From Tenrec ecaudatus (Eukaryota > Chordata > Mammalia > Afrosoricida > Tenrecidae): a DNA stretch of 64,000 nucleotides. A program made the position numbers and the translations under genes. The stretch lies in NCBI RefSeq assembly GCF_050624435.1, contig NC_134535.1, forward strand, positions 127,397,731 through 127,461,730. Reading direction: 5' to 3'. Shown one piece after another: positions 22,706 to 34,022 of this stretch. Positions within the stretch are counted from its first letter, which is position 1, and each line of letters starts with the position of its first letter. Below the pieces are notes generated by a model. That model made no database searches. It was not told where the DNA came from and was given only the letters and a program-made list of their open reading frames with translations.

Positions 22706-24999
22706 TATCAGGTCCCAAGTGGGAAGTCTATCCATCCTTGGTCTGAAGAGAGGGAAGCAGTGACTTTGTCATCATCATTAGCCAAGCAGCTTCCTTTAAG
22801 AGATGCTATCTGAGAACTTGTTTCCACCCCTGGTCTCTTTCCACCTTACAGCCAGCCCTGCCTGGGCCAGGCTGTTTGTGGCCATGGACTTGAAACCTGT
22901 CTGACCTGAGTTCCCGCAGACATTTGAGGCCAGCCTGCTATATTTGCTACCATGTTGATCATCAGAAAAATGGGCCAGCGCTCCTTGCTCTGGCTAGGTG
23001 CCAGGTGCTGGAAAAGAAAGGCCTTTTCAGATTATGAAACTCGTACACAAACGGGCCATAATATTCCTTACCACCCTCTCCTGGGGGACAGACCTTCAAT
23101 TCTATAGACTCCGACCGGGCGGGAGAACAATAGCCAATTCAGGAGAACACAGCGACGGCTCACCTGGCCTACACCCTGTCCATCACCAGATCCCCTGGGC
23201 AATTTGGGGGAGGAAATGAGGGCAGAACCAAAGTATGTTGTAGCCTTGGCTTGGTTTCTGATGAGCATGTGTGATCCCGGGGAAATCAGCCCCGTGTCTG
23301 GCTCTCAGCATCCTCTTTGTGAATAAGGGGGCTGGACCAGATGATCTCTAAAGTCAGCTCTAACCCTAAACCCAAACATTCCCAGAGTGAGTCATTCTGT
23401 TTCAGAAGATCTAGTGGACCAGCAGCAACTAGCCCAGGCAGGGCAGCTCTGAACAGGAGCAGAGGGGCAGGGTGTGGCCGGCCACTGGGCAAGAGACTAG
23501 CAGTGTCTGGGAGGTAGACATGGTTGACATGCTAGGTTGTTTAATAGGCTGGAGCATCAAGTCCACCCAGAGTATCCAGTTAGATACTTTCTTCTTCTGC
23601 CTCCAAAGAAGGAAAGGCCTGGTCAACTCCTTCCAAAAACCCAGGACTGAAAATCCTCTGATGCACCATTCTACTCTGACGCACACAGGGACCTGATGTC
23701 AACTGGCTTTCGGCAGGACACGGAGAGGTTGGATGATGGCTGGCCCTGGATGCCTCCCATCCGGTTCCAGCCTCAGTCATGGGACAGACGGTGGGGGGGG
23801 GGTGTGTGCGGAGGCACAAGTGGCCGTCTGTGGTACCCCCTGGCACCCAAACCCCGGATGCAGCCTAGGCAGATAGCTGAGGACTAACAGATACATCAGA
23901 CTAGTCCCTCTGGGAAGATACTATTCTCAAGTGGTGAGAAAACTCTCCAAAGGATGTGGGTGGGAGGGGTGGGGCAGGGCCGGCCAGCCTTCTAACATCC
24001 TTTTCTGGTGCCAAATGCGTGGTGAGAAAAGGTCACCCAGTCTAGTGGGTCCCTACAGGGTGTCTCCAAAGCTGGCCACAGGCCAGGCAGGGTGATTCAT
24101 GTGTGCCACTCTCACTAGGGTATGTGCTGGGTGTGGTGCCTTGCATGGGTCAGGCTAGTTTCTACTGCTTTCCACCCTGTCAGCTCTGGGAGGAGGAGTC
24201 AATCCTGGATTTGCCAGGAGGTTCCCGGGGTGGGGGTGGGGTGGGGCAGTGACCCACACTGAGGGAGCAAGCACTTTGTTGGTGACATGTGCCACCTCCC
24301 TTGCTTTTCCAAACCTCTGTCCTACGACGGGTATGCACTGCCCACCTGTGCATAGGGGAGTCAGCCACAGAATCAAGAGACAAAGGTGACCTATATTTCT
24401 TGCCTGTCTTTGAGTGGTTCCCCCTGCCCAAGAGAAAGTATGTGGCAGGGGACACTCTCCCTTTCTGTGGTCTCCCCAACTGTAGCAAAGCTGGCTGTGA
24501 CCGGCTGCAGGTTTCCCTGGGGCACCTGCCCAGGTATGCTCTCTAGAGTGACCCTTCCCTCTCTGCAGCCCAGGCTCGCTGCTGGAGGGCTCCAAAGGAA
24601 GTGGCCAGAAGCTGTCCTGTGTGGGCAGTGGGAGGGTCCCCATCTGATCCCTCCTGGAACTGGCGAAACACTGGACCCATCCCTCCGGAGCTGGTGATAG
24701 GCATCTGGCCCTCCACTCCCCCTCTCCCAGAGTCCTCTCCAGGTAGATACTATCGCGTTTGAGAAAAACAAATGAAGACAAGCCAGTCTTTCAGGTAGCT
24801 CCCAGGGAGCTTTCTCACGGTCCCACAGCGAGAGCCAGCAAACAAGCAAGGGAGAGAAAAGAAGGGGCGCGCGATTCAGCTGGGAGTGGAGGGTCCCGCT
24901 CTCCCTTTGGTTGCCCACGCAGGAAGAGTTGGGAAAAACACTTCTTGCCCAACTCTCTCCCACTCCTGAGGCTGGGTACAAGTGCCCCAAACTAACTTC
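22706..24999. other. Unique intronic sequence, possible MIR-like piece
   Basis: 'gctggaccagatgatctcta' at about 23330-23350 resembles a MIR3/L2-type tail. No exon or RNA gene recognised elsewhere in this 2.3-kb stretch. Confidence 0.5.
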
Positions 25000-25500
25000 T
25001 TAGCTGATCACTCCAGGCGCCACCGAGGCACGCAGAGCCCCCGCGCCGCCCCTTCGGGCACCCCAAACACTTGTGACACCCTACCGGCCCTGTAGTGTCA
25101 CAGACTGCTCCCCGCGCAGTGTTCCTGGGTCCAGGGCCCAGGGCCTCCGACTCCAGCTCTCCGAAGACCTGGGCTCAGTTTCCCCCTTCTGCACCCGGAT
25201 CCCTGCCCAGATCCCTCGGGGCGGTCTCCCAGTCCACTAGGGACCCCCACTTCCCCCACCCCCCCGCCTGCCCACTTGGGGTGCGTCCCCCACCTCAGTG
25301 CCCGCCCTGCGAGTCTCAGGATCTGAATCAAAGCCAGCTGGCGGCCGCAGAGCCCTTTCCCTTCCCTCCCGGTGTCCGCCCGGCGCTGGCAGTGCCAGCG
25401 GTGGGCGCCCGGGTCGCAGGCTGTGGCCCAGGGCGCGCAGGCTCCGGCCCCGGGAACAGGTGGCTCCGGGGAGGGGCCCGCGGCAGCGGCGCTCACTCAC

Positions 25501-25566
25501 CCAGAAGACGAAGTTAAATCCGAAGAGCAGGTATTTGATGCACCTGGTGCCTCCTTTGACCGGCAT
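25501..25566 (-). CDS. CD9: CD9 tetraspanin, first coding exon (residues 1-22)
   Basis: The minus strand reads ATG at 25566-25564 and stays open for exactly 22 codons, MPVKGG at the start and NFVFW at the end. It is followed directly by GTGAGTGAGC, a strong phase-0 splice donor. From memory of human CD9, the exon break after the FW residues matches, and only two residues differ (K8R and I20V). CD9 is a four-pass membrane protein of tetraspanin-enriched microdomains that associates with integrins and EWI proteins and acts in sperm-egg fusion. The exon covers the cytoplasmic N-terminus, including Cys9 (a known palmitoylation site), and the start of transmembrane segment 1. The base at -3 of the ATG is A, a favourable initiation context. 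The exon lies in a CpG island with GC boxes. All later exons should lie at lower coordinates or beyond the window edge; none was recognised. Identity is very secure; the transcription start is not defined. Confidence 0.95.
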
Positions 25567-25830
25567 TTTGCGAACGAGGATGGGCTCGGCTGCGCGCGGG
25601 CTGAACTTAACTGGCCGGACTAGACTTCGGATCGAACTGCCGTCCGCCGCTCTGAGTCACCCAGGGGGCTGCACTTTCAAAAAGTGCCACTCCTTAAGAC
25701 GCGCGGCCAGTGCGGTGCGCATGTGCGCTGGTCCCGCCCCCGCCGACCCCGCCTCCCGGCCCACCTGCCCCGCCCACCCATCTGCCCCACCCACACCCTG
25801 CGACCCGCCCCGCCCCGCCCACGTTCGCAG
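25567..25830 (-). promoter_or_regulatory. Predicted CD9 core promoter and 5' UTR
   Basis: Immediately upstream of the CD9 ATG on the minus strand lies about 260 bp of GC-rich sequence with recognisable sites. There is an AP-1 consensus TGAGTCA at 25653-25659 and an NRF1-like near-palindrome TGCGCATGTGCGC at 25716-25728. A run of GC boxes (CCCGCC/GGGCGG type) lies between about 25733 and 25822. Site calls are consensus matches by eye; function and the transcription start are inferred. Confidence 0.6.
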
Positions 25831-25834
25831 GGAA

Positions 25835-25858
25835 CCGGACCCGGACCCGGACCCGGAC
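25835..25858. repeat. (CCGGAC)4 hexanucleotide repeat in the CD9 promoter region
   Basis: Four perfect CCGGAC units followed by a degenerate fifth (TCGGGC). The tract sits at the upstream edge of the GC-box cluster, about 270-290 bp upstream of the CD9 ATG. Confidence 0.9.
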
Positions 25859-26010
25859 TCGGGCTGCTGCTCCTCGGACTCCATCTGCTCTCTTTCCCCT
25901 CGCCCCTCGGGCTCAGCCCTCTCCACGCCCTCGTGGCCCGAGCCTCCTGGCTCTTTCTCCCGGACTCCCCTGGGGTTTCCCACCCCACCAACGTTTTCCA
26001 CTTGAACCAA

Positions 26011-26369
26011 GGAGTTACCGGGATGCCTTTCCGCTCCTCCCTCGCTTCTTGCTGGCCTCCCCGCTGGGCCTTCTATGTTGGGACACCCTCCCCGGCTGGG
26101 CTGTCCAGGGCTACAGTCCAGGTCAAAGTCAAAGAGGGCTCTTCTGGCTTTGGACTCGTCTTTGAAGGGCTGTCCCCTGGCTTTACTGGCTTCCCTTGGT
26201 GACTCCTGGCAACCCTTTCACCCATTGTGCATGCTCAGTTTTGAGCACACCCTGTGGAGATGACAGGGGTGGATGGCTTGCCCAGTGAGGAAGGCACACC
26301 GGGGTATACCTGTGCTGACTTACTCATCTGTAGAACAGCCTCTCCTTCTGTGGACTTGTCCTTAAAACC
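26011..26369. other. Sequence upstream of the CD9 CpG island
   Basis: G+C falls from the island. No repeat or exon recognised. Confidence 0.6.
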
Positions 26370-26562
26370 TAACTGCCATCCATTCCATCCTGACTCATAG
26401 CGACCCGAGGGAGCAGAGTTGAACTGACCCTGTGGGTTTCCCAGAAGACACCGCTCTTGGCTAGTGGAGAGCCTCATCTTCCTCCGGTGGAGCGGCTGGT
26501 GGGTTCGAACAGCTAGCCTTGCGGTGAGTAGCCCACCGTGCAGCTCACGACGTCACCAACAA
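26370..26562 (-). repeat. AfroSINE, antisense
   Basis: Tail motif 'ccatcctgactcatagcgac' at the left; 'cggctggtgggttcgaacag' box-B region at the right. Confidence 0.85.
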
Positions 26563-29339
26563 CTTTTAGTGTAGAGCCCCATCACCTGTGCATCTGTAGT
26601 GCACAGCAAAATTGTAGCACATTTGAAGTGCCACCACGTTTGGGACTTGTCTGTTCACTCCAGATGAGTTAACTAGCACAAGTAAACCCAGGTTTACCTG
26701 TGCGTAGTGGTTGCTTTGTCCCTGACATGGATTCTAAATTTGAACGGGGTTTGGGAGAGACCTCCACCAGCTAGACCAGTAGCAGAACCTTTGTTGGTGA
26801 TGAAAGAGAGAAAGAGATAAAGAAAAGAGTGAAATTGTTCGTTACAGTTTAATAACTTAGCACAAGCAACCCTATGCCTCCCTTGTTTATTGGGTAATGC
26901 CACACGGGAAATAGGGGAGGATTTATAATCCAGGTGAGAAGACAGATCCGAGTTGAATGGAAGTAATAACCAAATTTACCAATCACCGAATAGGACTGCG
27001 GAGGAGGGCTGGGCAGTGCGGTGCACACAGGTCCTGCATGTGTGATCCAGATGCCCAGGCGGGAACAGGTTGAAGACGGTGGTTGCCGGGCTCTGCCACC
27101 CCATCCTATAGCTCTCCTTTGATTCTGTTACTGCTGCTCCGTGCAGGCTCTGCCTCCACTACAAACGTCCCTACATCCCAGGATGCCCATCGAATGCCTC
27201 ACTCATCCTGCATCCTGGCACTCAAGGCCTTGTATTTAAGACTCCAAGCCCTCCCTACTCCCTGCCCAGCTCTGCAAGTGGGGAGCCCTCTGGCTGACTG
27301 GCCATTAGAGAAATTCCAGGGCTCCTGACCCTCCTCTCTAGATCTTCTTGACTGGAGAAGACACCCTTGCTTCTGAAATTCTTGGGATGTTTTTTTTAAA
27401 GATGTTTCCTTTCTTATTATCAAAGCAAAACACTCATTACAGAAACATAAGGAAATAGTAACAAACAAACAGAATGCAATTCAAGGTTTCACCCACCAGA
27501 CAGAGTTACATGGTAGCTCTGATCCTGCTGTTTCTTATAACTTAAAACATTGGTCTCCTGGAGTCACTCATTGATTTAGTCATTCAAAACTGTTTCCAGC
27601 ATCTATCGTGATCATAAAGAGTATTTTGTAAGGTACAGGGGCTTGTGGAAGAAAACCCCCAACAACTTGACTTCTGTTTCTGCCTTCCTGGAGCTCAGAG
27701 GCTACTGAGGGAGGCCAGGCAGACACTCAGCCAGGCAGTGGGATGAGGGAGATATGTAGCATCACAGAGGTGGGTTTGGGGGCTAAGTGAGCTCATAGGA
27801 GGGGCCTCTGACTTGGATTGGGAGGTGATGCTGTGCAGCCACAGGGGAAGTTGTTATAAGCCAGGTAGAAACTTAAGTTTCACTTGGGGTTGGAGTGGAG
27901 AGAGGAAGAGGTAGGGACCCAGGTCGGGGTAAGATGAGGAACACCCTCCCAATCCTGGACTTAGCACTTTGAAATGGAGGGGTCACTTCAGGGTCCACAG
28001 GAGTGGCTCAAACAGCTGTGTGTTGGGTAGGATGGTAGGAGGGGCACACAGTCACCTCTTTAAGGACAGAGGCCTTTGTTTGTATCTGCAGCCCTTTCAG
28101 AGACTGGACTTTGATGGAAGTCAGGAGGTATATGGGGGGAGCTGTACGTGGGTGATATAGGGGACCTGGAGGAAATGGGATGGAGCTAAGGTGGGGGAAT
28201 AGGATAGAGACCAGAGAAGGGTCTGATGGAGGGATGAGGTGGGAGGGGGGAGAGAGTGAGAAGAAGAAGAGAGGCAGAATGGGTGAAGCTAGATTATAGA
28301 GGGCTTCACGACTGGTTTTTTTAAGTGCTGATTGAGAACCTACTATGTGTCACAGACTATGCTGGCTGCTGTGGCTACTGAGATGAAGAGATCTCTTCTT
28401 CATGGAAGAGCCTCAGGGTTGGGGAGAGAGACCCAAGCACAAGCCGACACTTGGGGGCCGCTGCTGTCATGGAGACGTGGGCCAGGAACAAGTACTATTG
28501 CTGCGAGCAGGGGTCCGGGATTGCCTGTCACTGTTTCGGGCAGGGAAGGACACCTGGTTGGTTGGAGAAACTCTATATTCTGCGTGCATGAGACAATTTG
28601 TTACCGCCCAACGGTTAAAAAAATCACAGGGAAAACCAAACAAGTTATAGACCCCAAACTATGTCACCCAAAGATTTTTCAATGATCCCAGGAAACGGAT
28701 GAAAACGTAACCCATCCCCTGAAGCGCTATACAACATTGTTTATCTGGCTATCTATCTTAATGGCCTTGTGGAGTTAGACCCTCCCTACTGATTTAGGTT
28801 CTAAAGGAATGTCTACTGGAAAGGCAGGGCGGTTACACTTTGGATTCCCAACAAACTAACTCTTAAATTCATCAAAATCTAGTATAGTGGCGAGCAGCAG
28901 GCTGACTCTTTCACCCCCTCTGTCACTAGGGCACAGGCCCCAAGCCTGCTAAGCCAGAGCAGGCCTCACGGAGCAGAGGCCACTGATACCCGTCGGTAGG
29001 GCAGGCAGGTGACTCACAGGAAGGAATTCTCCAGAAAGGTAACTGCTGGCCCAAGGCACTGAAGCGTGAAAGCCAAAGCTGGCATCTTGGAGGACAGGAG
29101 AAGGAAGAAAGAGCCTTCCAAACAGGTGCCCTTGAATTCAGCCGAATGCCAGGACTATTGTTGTGTTATTCACCCTAATCTTGCAGCATTTGAAGGCCCA
29201 GGGGAAGAAAAATAATGCCCATTGCCCCGTTCAAAGCCCGAGACCAACCTCCCTGGGGCCATAGGTCTCAGGAAGGAGAAGATGTCATCTCTTTCTATTC
29301 GCCAGGTGGGAGGACTTCTATACATATTTAATTGGTAAC
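26563..29339. other. Unique intergenic sequence
   Basis: The longest stretch of the window without a clear repeat (about 2.8 kb), lying 1-4 kb upstream of the CD9 promoter. No exon or RNA gene recognised. Purine-rich tracts at about 28160-28290. Confidence 0.55.
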
Positions 29340-29465
29340 AGAACCATTTTCTTAGGGTACCTTTGAGTTTTAAATGAGATCATCCATCCGAAGGGCTTGC
29401 TACAGTGTCTGACACAAAAGTGCTCAAGAAGGACTGTTTCTTATTACTACTGTTGTTATTTATCC
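29340..29465 (+). repeat. MIR SINE 3' end
   Basis: 'ttgctacagtgtctgacaca' and 'aaagtgctcaagaagga' match the MIR tail. Confidence 0.6.
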
Positions 29466-29534
29466 CCAAGGAACAAGCATTGCTATGAGGTATCCTAGGA
29501 CCCCCTGGGGAGTCTCTGTACTACTGACCTTACA

Positions 29535-29660
29535 CTACTCCCATCCTGAGTCATCCTGACAATTGTTACTATGTTTAAACCCCTTATTGTAGCCACAATG
29601 TCCTTCCATCTCCTAGAACGTCTTCCTCATTTTCATCAACGCTCCCTCAATAATGATATT
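29535..29660 (-). mobile_element. RTE-type LINE fragment, antisense
   Basis: 'gtagccacaatgtccttcca' and 'gtcttcctcattttcatcaa' are colinear with the 3' region of the antisense RTE copies elsewhere in the window. Confidence 0.55.
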
Positions 29661-30239
29661 GGCTTGAGCGTGGGGAGATCGGAATTGTGTTCTTGACTCC
29701 AACCCTTTGGTGTATTTTGGAAAAGCCTGTCTCTGTCCTCCGGCTCCTACTTGTGGGATGAGCATTTGGATTAGGAGATGTTGAACGTCCCCGCCATTGT
29801 GACGGTCTGTAGCCCAGAACGCCTGCAGGCCAGAAGGTGCTCGTTACATGTACTTAGTGCGGTGGGTGACCAGGAAAGGGAGGAATGGAAAAAACATTGT
29901 TTGCTTTAACGAGAAGAGGAAAATCTGGATAAGTCCCTGACTCAGCGATCACATGAAAGGCCAGGCCTTCCAGGCTTGTGGCTCTGGAGTTGGAAACTTT
30001 TCTTTCTTTCCCTTAGGACACTGGGTTTGGAAAATTCCCGGACTCTGGCTGAGGGTCCCCTTTGGCTCTTGTGTACCCCCTAGAGGTAAGATGTGCACAT
30101 GCAGGTTTCAGATGTGATCATGACCAGCCACACCCAACTCTCAGTGGTTTTATGAGGCAATAGGCAGGACCCACTCTCTCACAGGTCACCAAAGCCCCCT
30201 CTCTCTGCCAAGCACTGCACCCAAGGGCCCTTTTGGAGG
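29661..30239. other. Unique intergenic sequence
   Basis: Nothing recognised. Confidence 0.55.
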
Positions 30240-30530
30240 CTGTGTTCTTCCTGATGCGACTGCATCCTTTGACTCTCCTGTTTCTTCCTCCTCCGTGTCC
30301 CTGGGGCTATGTCATCTTTGTCTATGCTTTGCCTTTGTTTCTAGAAGCTTCTTTGATGCTCGCTCCACTTACTAAGCTCATGTCACCTCCTCAAAAAGCC
30401 TTGAACACTGCCGTGCTTCTGAATATGAATTCCCTTGTCTGAATCTCCCTCCCTCATGGACCACTCATTATTCCCCATAGCACCTAGTCCCTCGCTGGCC
30501 CAGCATAGACCCTCTGTAGATATTTGGGGA
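30240..30530 (+). mobile_element. L2 LINE 3' fragment
   Basis: 'catgtcacctcctcaaaaag' followed by 'ccttg', then 'cattattccccatagcacct', in the order found in L2 3' ends. Divergent. Confidence 0.55.
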
Positions 30531-30699
30531 ATAACTGCAGGGTGGGTGGTCTTCCTCAGGCTGTAGTCTTTAACATTCTGCTCTTGTTTAGTTTTCAATT
30601 CAGCCCTCATCCTCTCTTTTTCTCCCACCATGTCCTCCCCATAAGTGTTAGTCATGGTCTTTGAGGACCTTTCCACTTTAATGTCCTCCTGTTACTGTA

Positions 30700-30870
30700 G
30701 AAGGCTGAATAGTGAACCCTTAAACTTGCTCCCATCCTAGCTCTTGAAACCAAGATTCCAGATTCAAATGTGTGTACAGAGACCATTAAGTCTTTAACTG
30801 GGTAAAGACAGAACCAAATCATGGGTGCGGTAGACCATCACCATGAGGTCATAATGGTGTCCAAAGGGTT
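30700..30870 (+). mobile_element. MaLR (MLT1-type) LTR fragment
   Basis: 'gtagaaggctgaatagtgaa' and the following block resemble the 5' part of an MLT1 LTR. Weak similarity. Confidence 0.4.
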
Positions 30871-31529
30871 CTCCGCCACGTGGCTAATTAAAGAAAATGG
30901 GAAACAAAATAAATTCATCACAGAATCACAATGGGTGGCAAATGAATTCACAACAGCTGCAGGGAGATAAGGATGCTGTAATATTACATGTTCCAATTCA
31001 CCGTGGGCCCCCAGCAACATCCAGGGATCCTACTATCCCCCTTTTCCTCTCTCCACACAATTACTTCTAGGTCAACCATGCAGCCCCCTGCCCCGCCCCC
31101 CACCCCCACACCCATTGCTCCTTGTAACTACTAATAACCCCTCTCTCCTCTTGAATTTTCCCTGGTTTTCTTCTCAGATCACTGTGGAGACTACTCCTCA
31201 ACCTGCATAACCCCAGAAATTCCACAGCTTGCCCAAGGAACCTCCCCTTCGAATATAGACATATATAGTCTTTTTTTCTTTTAACCTCTTCCTCCCTGGA
31301 AAATATCCCACCACAGCAAGCAAGTATTAGTTATGACCAGATCTAGCCCACTGAACATGCATAGAAAGGACAGTTACTTTGGTCAGGAACCAAAGATAGC
31401 CAGAAAAAACACTGCCAGATCAATTTAGAAGACATTTGAAAACAAGAGATGTGATGTGACATTTCCTGTCAAGAATGTTGTTCCCCTTGCTCAGTGTGGA
31501 CTCAGCAGCAGACTAAAACTCTGCCCAGC
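30871..31529. other. Intergenic sequence, nothing recognised
   Basis: A C-rich patch lies at 31085-31110. No gene or clear repeat. Confidence 0.5.
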
Positions 31530-31745
31530 CTCACATCGTCCTTGAAGTTGTTATGTTCATTGCAGTCACGGTGTCCTTCCATCTTGCCACCGTACCAAAC
31601 ATGACGTCCTCTTCCAGGGACTGGTCTCTCCTGAGAACATGTCAGAGTACATGAGATGACCTCTTAGCTGCCTTGTCTTGGTTGCTGCTGCTTGGAGCAT
31701 TGACTGTGGATCTAGCAAGATGAAATCCTCTACCACTTCAATCTG
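31530..31745 (-). mobile_element. RTE-type LINE fragment, antisense, with internal deletion
   Basis: 'ccagggactggtctctcctg' followed by 'agaacatgtc', then 'gcattgactgtggatctagc', are colinear with 430-870 of this window but with the middle deleted. Confidence 0.7.
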
Positions 31746-32294
31746 TGGAAAGGGACCGTGATAGAAGTGCAGTCACTCTTGCAGACAACAAGTTTGCAGG
31801 GCTGGCCTGCGTGTTGGTCTGAGTATGGCGATGAGCCTGAGCTTGGGGCTCATAACCACGTGACCCTGGTACTCCCACTTCCGCCATGCGTCAGCCCAGG
31901 CAAGACCCTGCCTGCTGGCCTGGGGAGACATAACTATCCATTTTCAAACATACTCTGCCTGAGGGCAAAGTTTTTCACCTCGATGGTCAATGGTCAAGAA
32001 GAACTCGGCGGAGGTTGACGTCATGTGGGGATTCAAAATGAATTTAAGGCGTCCACTGTAAATTGCAACCTTCTACAAACCCATTACGCTCTAATAGGTA
32101 GGTTCCCAAATTTATTTGTTCCCTTTTCAGGAAAAAAATAAATGACTTACAGTCCACTTGGTAATTAAAACCTCTTTTCCCATACCCCACAATCCAGGTT
32201 AAAGTGTAGGTATCTGCTCTGTCGGGCTTTTAGAGCATCCCATTAACCCCCAGAGCAGGCAGTAGCGCCCACTTTAGGGGACACTGCTCTGGTA
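31746..32294. other. Intergenic sequence, nothing recognised
   Basis: No supported feature. Confidence 0.5.
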
Positions 32295-32612
32295 CATTAC
32301 TTTTTATAGCCAAAGAGGTTTTTCCAGATGTGATTAAGGATATTGAGCTGGAGAGATTTCCCTGAAAAGTCCAATGTCATCCCTCACAAGGGGCTTTATA
32401 GAGGAGAGGTAACAATGGATGCAAGGTTAAAGTGAGGTGGGGCCACACACAAAGGAAGCCTCTAGGCTGGGAAAGGCACAGAAAGGAATTCTCCCCTAGA
32501 CCTGCTCGAAGGAATGCAGTCCTGCCACATTCTAGGCTTCTGACTAAAAGATTTATGTTGTTTAAGTGACTAAGTTTGTGGCAGTTTATTAGAGGAATCA
32601 CATAGGAAACTA
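32295..32612 (+). mobile_element. MaLR (MLT1-type) LTR
   Basis: 'ccagatgtgattaaggatat' and the 3' part 'tgttgtttaagtgactaagt' followed by 'ttgtggcagttt' are typical of MLT1 LTRs. Confidence 0.75.
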
Positions 32613-32614
32613 GT

Positions 32615-32778
32615 GCTTTCATCAAGTTGATTCTGATTCAGAGTGATCCTATAAGACCGTAGAATTGCGCCTTTGGGTTTCAGAAAGCCTCGCCTTTCTC
32701 CTGAGGAGTGGGTGCTGGCTTTGAATTGCTGACCTTGTGGTTAGCTGGTTAAAGCATCACCCTCCAGGGTTCCTTGGA
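32615..32778 (-). repeat. AfroSINE, antisense
   Basis: 'caagttgattctgattcaga' at the left; 'tttgaattgctgaccttgtg' and 'ccagggttcc' at the right. Confidence 0.85.
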
Positions 32779-33084
32779 AACTAACTAGTTAGCTCAGAGT
32801 AAACACTGAGATCAGAATCACAGTTCTTGCAGGTTTTCTTTTCTCTGTAGTCCTTTACACCGCCCGACTCGCTTCTTTTCCTTTCAAGTCTCATACATGC
32901 TTAGTGAACACAATTTTGCTTCCTAAGAATCATGTCGTTGCTAGGCCAATCAACTTAAAGGTGAGGGACCAAACTCAAGGAAGGATATAGTGATTTGGTG
33001 GCAAAGTACAGCTCAGACCCCAGATCTTCTGCTTCTGAGCTCAGGGCAGGTTCCTAAGTGCATTCCACCACTTACTCTGGCACC
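32779..33084. other. Intergenic sequence, nothing recognised
   Basis: No supported feature. Confidence 0.5.
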
Positions 33085-33141
33085 TGTTATGGATTGAAAT
33101 ATCTCCCCCTAAAAGATGTGTTGTAGTCCTAACCCCTCTCC

Positions 33142-33340
33142 CCGTGAAGGAGTCTGGGTGGGTTAGGCATTGGGCTGCTTAAGTTCAAGGTCAGTGATCT
33201 GAACCCACCAGTCCCCCTGGAGAAAGACAAGGCTGTCTACTTCTGTAGAGATTTTCAGTCTTGGAAGCCCTAAGGAACACGTCTCCCCTGCCTTATAGGG
33301 TTTCTATGAGCGGCGTCTAGATGAGCTGGAACTTTACAGA
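33142..33340 (+). repeat. AfroSINE nested in an LTR (first)
   Basis: 'ttaggcattgggctgcttaa', 'ctggagaaagacaaggctg' and 'tagggtttctatgagcgg' in sense order. Confidence 0.8.
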
Positions 33341-33516
33341 CAGGAAATGGGCAAGGGAGTGACTTGGTTCCAAACAATGTCTTCCAAGAAGAGGAGGCCA
33401 CTGTCTTGAGAACAGCTCAGGGATCAGCAGAGATCTTGGAGGACAGGGAGAACAACAGAGGAACCATTGCCTCTGTTTAAAGAGTGGGAAAATCACCTCT
33501 TAGTTTTCAAAGAAAG

Positions 33517-33712
33517 GACCCTGGTGAAGCAGTGGTTCGGTGCTTGACTGCGAGCCCAAAGGCCAGTGGTTCAAATCTCTCAGTTCCTCCTGGGGAGAAA
33601 AACGCAGCAGCCGGCGTCCATAGACGCCAGCTTTAGACCGTACACGGAGCAGTCTACTCAGTCCTACAGGGTTGCTATGAGTTGGAATTGGTTTCATGGA
33701 GAGGCTTTTGCG
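33517..33712 (+). repeat. AfroSINE nested in an LTR (second)
   Basis: 'accctggtgaagcagtggtt' at the 5' end and 'cagggttgctatgagttgga' at the 3' part. Confidence 0.85.
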
Positions 33713-34022
33713 TTAATAAGGCTGCGTGTGTTTGAAGATAAGCTATCAAAGAGCAGAGCAACCACAAAGATAGGAAGCACAGATGGGGGAAGACAGACAC
33801 CAGACCACAGGATTTCGCCAAGGAACTAAGGAACAGGATCTGAAAAGAGACACAACTCGGGGACCTTTCCCCAGATTTGACCGAAGGGAAAGGCTTCTTT
33901 TAGACTAGGTGCCTGAATTCTGTTTCTTAAGCTCTGAAATTGCAAGGAAAGAAATTTCTCTTCACGAAAGCCATCACTTGCTACGGCATTTCTGTTGTAG
34001 CATCCCTAAGAAACTAAGACAG

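Larger units (their letters stand above)
1..25500 (-). other. CD9: CD9 intron 1 (at least 25.5 kb, runs off the window)
   Basis: This is everything downstream of the exon 1 donor on the minus strand. I looked by eye for sequence encoding the exon 2 segment (end of transmembrane 1, then GLWLRFDSQT-like residues) and the later CCG-motif exons on the minus strand and found none. A long first intron is the known layout of mammalian CD9, so this fits the family, but absence by eye is weak evidence. The interval is a mosaic of unique sequence and the repeats listed separately. Confidence 0.8.
25000..26010. promoter_or_regulatory. CpG island at the CD9 5' end
   Basis: CpG dinucleotides and G+C rise sharply here compared with both flanks. 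The island covers the 5' part of intron 1, coding exon 1, the presumed 5' UTR and the upstream promoter. No TATA box is visible at a suitable place upstream of the ATG, in keeping with the TATA-less, Sp1-type CD9 promoters known in other mammals. Several long open frames on both strands here are GC-rich artefacts without recognisable protein content. Confidence 0.85.
33085..34022 (+). mobile_element. MaLR-type LTR carrying two nested AfroSINEs
   Basis: The 5' end reads 'tgttatggattgaaatatct' and the 3' end 'ttctgttgtagcatccctaa' then 'gaaactaagaca', the classic MaLR start and end. Subtracting the two AfroSINE inserts leaves about 540 bp. Confidence 0.7.

Noticed and set aside
1-25500. CD9 exon 2 and later exons
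   Set aside because: Searched on the minus strand for GLWLRFDSQ-like and CCG-motif sequence; no convincing match. TBLASTN with CD9 would settle this.
25298-26005. Long open frames on both strands of the CpG island (up to about 235 codons)
   Set aside because: Proline/arginine-rich translations typical of GC-rich DNA with few stop codons. No domain, no splice pattern, and they overlap the CD9 promoter.
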